Assembly (NCBI RefSeq): GCF_009870125.1
Contig: NC_046683.1
Coordinates: forward strand, 21,461,001-21,525,000
Origin: Drosophila pseudoobscura
Taxonomy: Eukaryota > Arthropoda > Insecta > Diptera > Drosophilidae
Direction: 5' to 3'
Length of the DNA: 64,000 nucleotides
Every line of letters begins with the position of its first letter. Within the stretch, counting starts at the first letter, position 1. Both the position numbers and the translations under genes were made by a program. Shown here one piece after another: positions 57,301 to 64,000 of this stretch. The notes beneath the pieces were generated by a model. It was not told the origin of the DNA and made no database searches. It was given only the letters and a program-made list of their open reading frames with translations.

Positions 57301-57352
57301 CCTATCGCGCGATGACTCCGAAGAACCGATGGATCAGGATGAAACGAAATAG
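34439..57352 (+). CDS. HDAC4: Histone deacetylase 4 (class IIa HDAC)
   Basis: Thirteen coding exons are inferred, all in frame: 34439-34472, 42445-42557, 50274-50381, 51189-51485, 51548-51621, 51821-51951, 52537-52683, 53473-54434, 54509-55765, 55915-56034, 56096-56530, 56618-56751 and 57298-57352 (1288 aa). Order of parts: N-terminal glutamine-rich coiled coil ([20 protein letters not shown]); a His/Gln run; the MEF2-binding motif EVKQIL; the 14-3-3 site RKTASEPNL next to a basic nuclear localisation segment; a low-complexity region with AQ and GH repeats; and the deacetylase domain from about residue 900 (zinc and active-site blocks [50 protein letters not shown]). Class IIa HDACs repress MEF2 targets and shuttle under kinase control. 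The tyrosine in GGYDL is kept, unlike vertebrate class IIa enzymes, where it is His. The terminal exon encodes [17 protein letters not shown]; without that splice the frame stops at 56,767. Confidence 0.95.
34473..42444 (+). other. HDAC4 intron 1 (about 8 kb)
   Basis: Packed with simple repeats: CT runs (34,505-34,532; 35,871-35,895), CACACA and GTGTGT tracts (34,830-34,845; 36,035-36,056; 37,781-37,803), CTG/GCTGTG arrays (35,600-35,645), a G-run array (35,679-35,699), TCCTCC (36,113-36,135), GCTGCTGCT (37,490-37,512) and many TACATATGTA palindromes. A Tc1-like transposase relic lies at about 38,690-39,340. ORFs here are composed of simple repeats, and I accept none as genes. Confidence 0.6.
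38690..39340 (+). mobile_element. Decayed Tc1-like DNA transposon (transposase relic)
   Basis: Broken plus-strand frames preserve the order of a Tc1-family transposase: [13 protein letters not shown], then [18 protein letters not shown], then [19 protein letters not shown], then [20 protein letters not shown] followed by NP. The last block is the diagnostic W..QSPDLNP motif carrying the second catalytic aspartate (39,194-39,214). After it comes [18 protein letters not shown] in another frame. Several frameshifts and stops show it is inactive. Terminal inverted repeats were not identified. Confidence 0.7.
42695..42745 (-). mobile_element. Terminal fragment of a DINE-1-like repeat (fourth copy)
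   Basis: Read on the minus strand, TATAAATGTAGAGTCGCGGC followed by TCTAGCTGCGACTC matches the end of copy 2 (TATAAATGTAGAGTCGCGGC followed by CGCAGCTGCGACC). The GTCGC...GCGAC stem is kept while the loop differs. I could not identify the rest of the element nearby. Confidence 0.55.
45675..46700 (+). promoter_or_regulatory. HDAC4: Possible internal HDAC4 promoter and 5' leader
   Basis: An initiator match TCAGTC at 45,681-45,686 is followed by a long A-rich, CAAAA/AGAAG-rich stretch without long plus-strand frames (45,700-46,170). That is the composition of other fly 5' leaders. A promoter here would make an HDAC4 mRNA lacking the first two coding exons, starting in exon 50,274 or later. No TATA box was seen. 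Tentative. Confidence 0.3.
47950..49260 (+). mobile_element. Decayed non-LTR retrotransposon (RT and RNase H)
   Basis: From 48,143 the plus strand reads [16 protein letters not shown], the RT palm block after the usual GTPQGG. The catalytic YADD is changed to YANE (TAC GCA AAC GAG, 48,217-48,228). [12 protein letters not shown] and LEELRRVQR follow in shifted frames. An RNase H start, FTDG then a stop, lies at 48,765-48,779, followed by GAGIFCGD and a degraded remainder to about 49,190. Multiple frameshifts mark it as dead. The domain order RT-RNase H points to the I/LOA/R1 side of the non-LTR elements. It lies in HDAC4 intron 2 in sense orientation. Confidence 0.7.
49261..50273. other. Intron 2 remainder, nothing recognised
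   Basis: AT-rich sequence. CTCGAAAAGAGTTTTGAAAG at about 49,629-49,648 resembles the non-LTR 3' flank at 33,151, so a second small non-LTR fragment is possible. Ends with the polypyrimidine tract and CAG acceptor for the exon at 50,274. Confidence 0.4.
50382..51188. other. HDAC4 intron 3
   Basis: Contains a GAGAGAGAGAGAGAG run (50,428-50,447), CAGCAGCAGCAGCAGC (50,615-50,631), TTGATGTTGACG repeats (50,703-50,735), GATGATGACG repeats (50,802-50,832) and a CATCAT/ATTATT array (51,026-51,075). Confidence 0.6.
52684..53472. other. HDAC4 intron 7
   Basis: 789 bases without a recognised coding exon. It includes AACCCACACACACACTTACACAC-type sequence near 53,030-53,050 and an array of CAGCCACAGCCACAGCTACAG hexamers (about 53,310-53,347). 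Confidence 0.5.
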
Positions 57353-60250
57353 TCAGCGGCGGAGACGTGGACGTGGATAATTGAATATGGATACGTGGGT
57401 GGCGTGAATGGCGTGAATTTCGTGTATGACGTGGACGGCGAGGGCATGGCTGCTGCAACAGGCTGCTCAATGCACACTTAGTTATTTGTTGTAGTTGAAT
57501 TGATTGTTGTTGCTGTTGTTGAATTGTTGTAGCGCTTCTCGTTGTGGCCAGCAGTGTCTCTGTCCCTGTCCCTGTCTCTGTCTCTGCCACTCCCCGGGAC
57601 TCTGTCTCTCTCTAAGTTAGAACGGCATCCCTCTCCCTCTAGTAAACAACCAAAAGCACAAGGCGACGCAACAAGCCGTAGAGCTCCCACCACACCCCTC
57701 CCATTCCCCCAACACCCTTAGCATAGGAAAAGCAAAAGCAAAGAATTGATCAACGAATGTGACCTAGATGTGAAATGAATGCAGAAAAGCGGAAGCGGAA
57801 ATGAGGCCTAAAGTTCAAAGTAGTGGCTGTGCCACGCAAAGAAAAAAAAAAAAAAGTGAAAGTGAAAGAAAACTATGAAACATACAAATGTGAGGGACGA
57901 TATATAGAAAGCGTATTGAATATTGAATTTAGTTAAGTAGATTTCTTAGTTATTGTTCCTTCGAGCTTGAAGGTCTCGAGATAGAGAGAGAGAGAGAGAG
58001 AAAACCTATTCCTATATTTTTTTTTGCATTTTTTTTTAGATGATTTTTCTTTAGAATAGTGTGCGGAGAGTGCGTGGAGGGGAGGCACACACACAAACAC
58101 AAGCACGCACGCACGCAGCTAAATGTATATGTATGTATTTATGTTTGTGTGAAGGAGAGAGAGATAGAGAGGGAGAGAGAGGAAGGAAGTTTCAACTAAC
58201 CTAACGGTAAACAAGTACACTATAAACTTAAAAGAGAGATCAGTAGGGGGTTTTGGACGCGGCTGGGGTTGCGACTGGGACTGGGGGGTAGGTGTGGGGC
58301 AGGTTCAACCGAGACCCCTCCCTCAGAACATAACACACCCCAGCCCCAGGCCTCTATCCGCAGAGACCTCACTCTAGAACCCTAGAACCCTAGAACCGTA
58401 GAGCCCTAGCACCCTAAAACCCTAGCCCCCTCCCTATTAGGCCCCTCCTCAGGGAGATGAGTATGTGTTATGTAAAATGCTTTAGTTGATAAAATTAGAC
58501 CTAATAGAACAAGAAGAGGACGAAGAAGTGCTAGATAAACACCGACCTTATAAAAAAAGGAAGAGGAAGGAGGAGAAGATAAAGATGAGAAATCGAAATC
58601 TTTTTGTACAATTTATAGTTTAGTGCAAGTTTCAAGTACAACATAATATTATTTAAAAAAATCCTATAAATATATATATATATATGCATATATATATATA
58701 TGGTAGGTATATATAACTAAATATACATATATATTGTGCAATAAATGTGAGAAAATGAAAATCGAGTGCAGAGCAAAAACAAAATACACAAAAACTAAGA
58801 AAAACTTAAACTAAAAACTAAACTAAAATAAGAGATAATTGTTGTTAAATGTTGCCGAGATCTTATATACGTATGTATACCTAATAACTGTTACAATAAT
58901 AACCCCTAATAATATACATATGTGCACACACATACATATACATAAATATATGTATAAACTCGACAATGCATTTGTATGCGTGTGCATAACGATAACGATA
59001 ACGATAACGATGTTCAACAAATGTCTGAAATGAAGTAAAACTATTATTATATGTATGTATGTACATAAACACACACAAAAATTGAACAATTTGAATAAAA
59101 AACACAAAAAAAAAACAAACAACAAACGATAAACGATAAACGATAAACGATGAACGATGAAGAACAAACAACAACAAGAAAGCCAAAAGCAGTCGATCCT
59201 GAACGGCATCGGGAATATGTGTGTTCCCTCCGTAGGACCCTGTAGCTGTAACTGTAATCCGCAACTGTACTCGTACCGTTAGCTGTCTTTCCATCCCATC
59301 CTTATATCTCGCTTCGTCTGCGGCCCTCCCTCCCTAGCAGTCGCAGGGCCAAGAAGAGATGAGATTACCGTTTCATAGAGCACAACGAGATGCCCATCTG
59401 GTGGAAGTATTTGTTAGAAAATCGAAAGAGTAAAAGCAAAAACCCAAACAGAAACAGAAACACACAAACTGTAACTATTAGGCCAAGTGTGTCGTCATCC
59501 CAGTTTGAAATCGATTCCATTGCCAGAGCTAGGCCCGGTGTCTTGGTGGTCTTTGTCTGTTCATACCATACGTAGATACATGCACATAAGTATGTACCTA
59601 TCGCCAACTATTGCCAACTCCTTTAGCATATTATAGGATGGCATATGGATGCATATTTGGTAACTTCGTAGAACTCGTACTGAAGATCTGTAGATGAGTA
59701 GCGGGAGATCCTTAGTCGGAATAATCGACTGGACACGGCAATGGCTACGTTTTCAGTTGTCCCTCTAGTGCAGGGTTATCTGTGGTTATTTTTGGCAATG
59801 GAGCAGACACGCCTCTCGACACAAGACCATCAGCCCGTAATCCCGACCCCGAGGCACCTAGAGCGAACTTGTTTTGCCCACTCGTATCTGAGCTGATAGC
59901 GAGACTTATAAAAAGAATAGGGTATAAAATAAAAATAAACATAGCAGAGAAAGAATTCCAGCACGACTCACAGCCCGATGAAGAGAGCAAAATGAAGGTA
60001 TTTTAGTGGAGCCGAGAGCCGAGAGTCGAGAGAGAATCAATTATTTATATATACATATATGTATATTTTGTTGAATGTTGCACAAATACTTACTATATGT
60101 AAGTCAAAGAACCGAATGGGCAAACAAATTAAGAATAATCGTAGTAAAACCAAATGTCTGTGTCGCTTTTTCTAAAAGAAATAAAATGAGAACTTAAGAA
60201 AAGCTCCCGATTATTGTTTGCGGAGATTACATACAAATAAAAATAAAAAT
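57353..60250 (+). other. HDAC4: HDAC4 3' UTR and intergenic region
   Basis: No ORF worth calling. Polyadenylation signals AATAAA occur at 58,740-58,745, with others near 59,093, 60,178 and 60,238, so a 3' UTR of 1.4 to 2.9 kb is plausible. It carries GA tracts (57,981-58,001; 58,154-58,188), CTAGAACC repeats (58,371-58,400), a TA run (58,665-58,700), ACGATA hexamers (58,989-59,010) and ACGATAA heptamers (59,126-59,150). Long, repeat-rich 3' UTRs are usual for fly neural genes. Confidence 0.5.
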
Positions 60251-60603
60251 TCATATCTGGAACGCGCAGATACGCGCTATCTCCACCTCTGGATGGCCCA
60301 GAAATCAGATGCCTCCAAGCTGAGTGCAGGCAAAACCAGATGATCGCGGAAAAACACGCACACGATTCACACGAAGCACACGAGCCGAAGGAGCTCTAGT
60401 GATCGTTTGCTCACGTATACTGTACTGGCTGGCGGTTCACTGACACCAGCTCCTAGAGAGGGTGTCAGGGCGGGCGGCTACTGGACTGGCGACTGCCAGC
60501 AGCTGCCTCTCTTTGGCTTCGTCTGCTCCCCAGTGGTTTTTGCAGCCACCAGAGGCTCAGTGTACTTTCGCTGATTGCGCAGTGCAGAGCTTTGGTATTT
60601 GAG

Positions 60604-62688
60604 ATGTCGTCGGTGAACGTTGATCTACAGCGAGAGCGGTCGGGGGCCAGCATTGACAGCGAGGACTTTGCCCGATGGTGGGCGGGCGGCAGCGACAAGC
60701 TGGAGGAGCGCCGCGCACTGGAACGCTTTGTGTTTAAGGATGCCGAGCTGGAGGAGGCAGTGCATCCCAGCTGCCTGTCGTATAAGGAGCGCTATGAGCA
60801 GACTATTGCCAGGTCCACCAAGTTCCTGGTCAAGCTGCGGCAGTGGCACAGCACCAACCAGCCGCAGTTCAGCCTTAGTGTGGACTCGCTGCGCGAGTTT
60901 CGCGTGCTTCTCTCTGGCCAACTGGGCACCGCCCTCTTCCAGCAGAGCTTCCCCCTGCGCCTGCACTTCTCCATGTTCCTCACGACGCTGCTCAGCCAGG
61001 GCACCGAGGAACAGCTGCACAAGTGGCTGAACCGCGCCTGGCACATGGACGGCATCATCGGCACCTATGCCCAGACGGAGCTGGGCCACGGCACTTTTGT
61101 GCGTGGCCTGGAGACGCGCGCCGACTACGATGCAGAGAGCGAGGAGTTCGTCCTCAACACCCCCAGCCTGAGTGCCTACAAGTGGTGGCCCGGCGGCCTG
61201 GGCAATACAGCCAACATGACCATCGTGCTGGCTCAGCTGTACGTAAAGGGTCAACATCACGGCCTGCAGCCGTTCCTGGTCCGCATCCGGGACGAAGAGA
61301 CACACCAGCCGCTACCCGGCGTCGATGTGGGGGACATTGGGCCCAAGTTGGGCGGTAACGGTGTGAACAACGGCTTCCTAGGACTGCGCAATGTCCGGAT
61401 ACCGCGCGATCAGATGCTGATGAAGAATGCCCAGGTGCTGCCCGATGGCACCTTCGTCCAGGGCCGGCCACCGCTGCTTCTCTACGGCACCATGGTGTAT
61501 GTGAGGGTCATCACCCTCAGGGATGTGCTGCACGGCCTCCTCCAGGCGGCCACCATTGCCACCAGGTGAGACAGATGAACCCCAGTCGATTTCTTGCTCA
61601 AATATCGCCTCCCTGCCTTCCCCAGATACTCCGTCGTTCGTCGCCAGAGCCCCATTGATGACAATCAGCCGGAGGTGCAGATTCTCGACCACATAACGCA
61701 GCAGGTGAAGATCCTGCCGCAGATTGCGCGCGGAGTCTGCTACCGCCTGGCCGCCGACTGGCTCTGGAATTTTTACGCTAGCGTGCTGGACCAGCTGGAG
61801 CGCGGATCTGGACAGCACTCTTTGCCCGAGCTACACGCCCTCAGCTGCTGCCTGAAGGCCGTGGCCACCGACGAGGCCAGCGAGGGCATTGATCGACTAC
61901 GTAAGGCCTGCGGCGGCCACGGCTTCCTGTCGTCGGCAAACTTCGACAGCATCTACGGCATGGCCACAGCCGCCTACACGTACGAGGGTGAGTACACCGT
62001 CCTCATGCTGCAGACGGCCCGCTTCCTGGTGCGCCAATACACGGACAGTCTGAAGCGACGAGTGCTGCCCGGCAGTGTGACCTATCTGCGGAACACGGCT
62101 CGTCTTAGCTGGGGCAAGGATTTGGCAGAGAACGCCGCCCGCGCCCTGGAGATCTCCGCCATGGAGCAGACCCGCCAGGCCTGGCAGAGTCAGAGCATGC
62201 ATCGCCAGAGGAAGTTGAGCGAGCAGCAGTCTAACAATCTGGCTGGCAGGCAACTGACAGCGGCCGCCGTAGCCCATGCCCATGCCTTCCTCACCAGGAA
62301 CTCGCTGCAGGAGCTGGAGCGCCTCAGGCGGGGTCCGCTTAGTACACAAGTCTCCGCCGTACTGGGCCAGCTGGTGGAGCTCTTCGTGCTGGACACCTTC
62401 CTGCGCCAGGCCGGCCCCGTGCTGCGCTGGAACAGCATCACCGGTACCCAGCTGCGGTTGGTGGAGCGCAGATTCGAACAACTCCTCACAAAGCTGCGTC
62501 CCAATGCTGTGGCTCTGGTGGATGGCTTCGATTTCCATGATCGTACGCTCGGCTCCACTCTGGGCAGCTACGATGGACGCGTGTACGAGCGTCTGATGGC
62601 GGAAGCACGCCGCAATCCTCTCAACCAGGAGCCTGTCAACGCTACCTTCCGCAGCCACCTACAGCCCATGATGCGGGGCAAGCTCTAA
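60604..62688 (+). CDS. Acyl-CoA oxidase
   Basis: Two exons, 60604-61565 and 61626-62688, are joined CCAG/GTGAGA to CCCCAG/AT in phase 2 and give 674 aa, a normal length for the family. The N-terminal helical domain is followed by the flavin-binding region (GTYAQTELGHGTFVRGLET) and the beta domain (KWWPGGLGNTANMTIVLAQL, then PGVDVGDIGPKLGGNGVNNG). The C-terminal half contains LRKACGGHGFLSSANFDSIY and TYEGEYTVLMLQTARFL, where the Glu at about 441 matches the catalytic base of ACOX1. The enzyme oxidises acyl-CoA to 2-enoyl-CoA with H2O2 production, the first step of peroxisomal beta-oxidation. The C-terminus is RGKL, not a textbook PTS1. The D. melanogaster relative is probably CG4586 (from memory). 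The start at 60,604 (MSSVNVDLQRERSG) is the first in-frame ATG. Confidence 0.9.
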
Positions 62689-62917
62689 TGAATTCCAGAA
62701 GCATATAAGATTTTCACATGTATTTTCCATACTCATAAATTTGCATCTTTCTTATTTTTTGATCTACATTCATATGTATATGGATGGGTAGTTTGTCTTT
62801 TCTCTGTTTATTCTCAACGATTTACAATGAAGGCGTACATACAATTAAGCTATTAAATTAGTTTAGAATCATAAATAGGGGACACGAAGATACGTTTCCA
62901 TGAATGGGAGGTGTGTT
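62689..62917. terminator. Convergent 3' ends of acyl-CoA oxidase and LRRC57-like gene
   Basis: 229 bases separate the stops. TTTATT at about 62,805 gives the minus-strand gene an AATAAA. On the plus strand only weaker A-rich variants are visible. Confidence 0.45.
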
Positions 62918-63634
62918 CTAGAACATCTTCTTCTTGACCGCCGTGTACCGCTCCATGTAAACATCATAGCCGTCGAGGTCGGTGAACTGCTTAGAGTTGA
63001 ACAGATTTCCATCGACGGCAAGGATGCAAATCTTTGAATCCTTGAGAATGCGCGGCGTGAAGGCGATTGCTTGTAGACAATTTTCCTCGAGCCGCAGGGT
63101 CTTCAGCTTGCGACAGTCGGCCACATCTTCGGCCAGCGAAGAAATCTGGTTCTGATTGAGGTTCAGCTCGGTGACGCAGAGACTGCTCACCTCCGAAGGG
63201 ACTTTAGTAATCTTGTTCCTGGAAAGATCGAGCACATCCAGTTTAGTCAGGCCGCACAGCATCGATGGAAATTCCTTCAGCTGGTTGTTACTCAAGTTCA
63301 CCGTCTTGAGATTGGTGCAGTTGACCAACGTTTTGGGCAGCTGTGTCAAATAATTGTCCATCAGCAGCAGCACCTCCAGTTTCAACAGCTCGCCCACCAC
63401 GGTGTTGAGCTCTATCAGGCGATTGCCACTCAGGTTAAGATGCTTTAGCAGCGTCAGCCGCCCCAGCTCGTCGGGCATGTGCTCGAAGCGGTTCTCGGAC
63501 AGATCGAGCGTTTTTAAGACATTCGGATAGGCCTTCAGCTGGGGCGGAAACTCCTGCAGTCGCTGCAGTGAGATCTTTAGTATGCCCGTCTTCTGTGCCG
63601 TCTCCAGGTGCTGTTTGATTTGCTTGTTACCCAT
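62918..63634 (-). CDS. CG3040: LRRC57-type leucine-rich repeat protein
   Basis: A single-exon ORF of 238 aa, practically the length of human LRRC57 (239). It starts MGNKQIKQHLETAQKTG; the Gly at position 2 fits N-myristoylation, as in LRRC57. Eight or so leucine-rich repeats follow with the consensus LxxLxLSxNxL, for example LKTLDLSENRFEHMPDELG, LKHLNLSGNRLIELN and LDVLDLSRNKITKVP. The C-terminus reads YDVYMERYTAVKKKMF, matching the family ending. The function is unknown; a membrane-associated scaffold is the usual guess. The upstream GTG GAG in frame is not a plausible start, so I place the start at the ATG in 63,634-63,632. Confidence 0.92.
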   Translation of the reverse strand: MGNKQIKQHLETAQKTGILKISLQRLQEFPPQLKAYPNVLKTLDLSENRFEHMPDELGRLTLLKHLNLSGNRLIELNTVVGELLKLEVLLLMDNYLTQLPKTLVNCTNLKTVNLSNNQLKEFPSMLCGLTKLDVLDLSRNKITKVPSEVSSLCVTELNLNQNQISSLAEDVADCRKLKTLRLEENCLQAIAFTPRILKDSKICILAVDGNLFNSKQFTDLDGYDVYMERYTAVKKKMF

Positions 63635-64000
63635 CTCCACCGCCGTCCGTCCTTAACAATATATGTATGCAAATGAAGTTAACTGCTGCTTTTATCTATG
63701 CAGATTAACCATGGGAGGGAGCCGCTCCCGAGCTCTGTTCTGTGGCAGCGGATGGATACTCTCAATTGGTACGTGTCGGACAATCATATACTATGCGCAA
63801 TACATTATATTACAGTGTTCTTCACGTCCCTTATTTGTGTTGTTAATTGTTAATTATTTATGTGTCCTCTACAATGTATTTACATCGGTCATCGGAGGCG
63901 TGTAATATGCGAATATCGATAATTGAGCTGCAAAAGTAGTCATCCGATAGTTTCGCTGACTGAAGAATATTGGTCACATTCCACTACACATAGAGATTGA
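63635..64000. promoter_or_regulatory. Upstream region of the LRRC57-like gene, with DRE
   Basis: TATCGATA at 63,914-63,921 lies about 280 bases upstream of the minus-strand start codon. On the plus strand a small frame begins at ATG 63,711 (MGGSRSRALFCGSGW) behind an acceptor-like CTATGCAG. A GTACGT donor (63,769) and an ATTACAG acceptor (about 63,815) would splice out 47 bases. I do not accept it as a gene without more evidence. Confidence 0.4.

Noticed and set aside
58371-58430. CTAGAACC / CCCTAAAACCC repeats resembling telomeric units
   Set aside because: Irregular, only a few units, in a long 3' UTR. Drosophila telomeres are made of retrotransposons, not short repeats.
1-64000. CRISPR arrays, operons, riboswitches or viral genomes
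   Set aside because: The window is intron-containing fly DNA. The tandem arrays seen are simple repeats without unique spacers, and no bacterial-type gene organisation is present.

Overview
The window is nuclear DNA of a Drosophila-type fly. The evidence is short GT-AG introns of about 55-65 bases, CAG and CA/GT microsatellites, TATCGATA (DRE) promoter motifs, DINE-1/mini-me-like repeats, and a set of genes whose closest remembered relatives are D. melanogaster mh, Alg14, Grip128, a GLTP gene, CG15743, HDAC4, a CG4586-like acyl-CoA oxidase and CG3040. The repeat content would fit an obscura-group species, and many of these genes are X-linked (Muller A) in D. melanogaster. Both points are inference.

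Layout. 0-5 kb: the first exon of a minus-strand gene that leaves the window, then a minus-strand gene for a Q/W/H-rich low-complexity protein ending in a PAM2-like motif, then an AT-rich stretch with a decayed non-LTR retrotransposon. 5.4-15.2 kb: a compact housekeeping block: mh (Spartan DNA-protein crosslink protease, +), Alg14 (-), Grip128 (gamma-tubulin ring component, +), a TMEM17-like membrane protein (+) and a glycolipid transfer protein (-). 15.2-18.1 kb: intergenic and repeat-rich. 18.1-24.9 kb: three minus-strand genes: an unrecognised proline/serine-rich ORF with internal repeats, a zinc metallopeptidase of the YIL108W type, and a BPNT2/IMPAD1-like phosphatase. The first two may be joined by splicing into one two-ORF mRNA. 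25-29.5 kb: gene-poor, with a decayed Ty3/gypsy gag. 29.5-60.2 kb: HDAC4 on the plus strand, a class IIa histone deacetylase with at least 13 coding exons, two introns of about 8 kb filled with microsatellites and dead transposons, at least one inferred 5' leader, two possible C-termini and a long 3' UTR. 60.6-62.7 kb: an acyl-CoA oxidase (+). 62.9-63.6 kb: an LRRC57-type leucine-rich-repeat protein (-).

The genes do not form one pathway. They cover genome maintenance, N-glycosylation, microtubule nucleation, a probable cilium component, lipid transfer, sulfur-nucleotide/inositol phosphate metabolism, transcriptional repression and fatty-acid oxidation. The least ordinary features are the TAG/GTGAGT junction that would place two ORFs one base apart in a spliced mRNA (21,610 to 19,530), the tryptophan-rich protein with a terminal PAM2-like motif, a long open frame broken by one TAA just upstream of that gene, a possible start-overlapping uORF in the HDAC4 leader, and the clustering of TACATATGTA-type palindromes in HDAC4 introns. 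Exon joins were read by eye from splice consensus and reading frame. No alignment or search was run.
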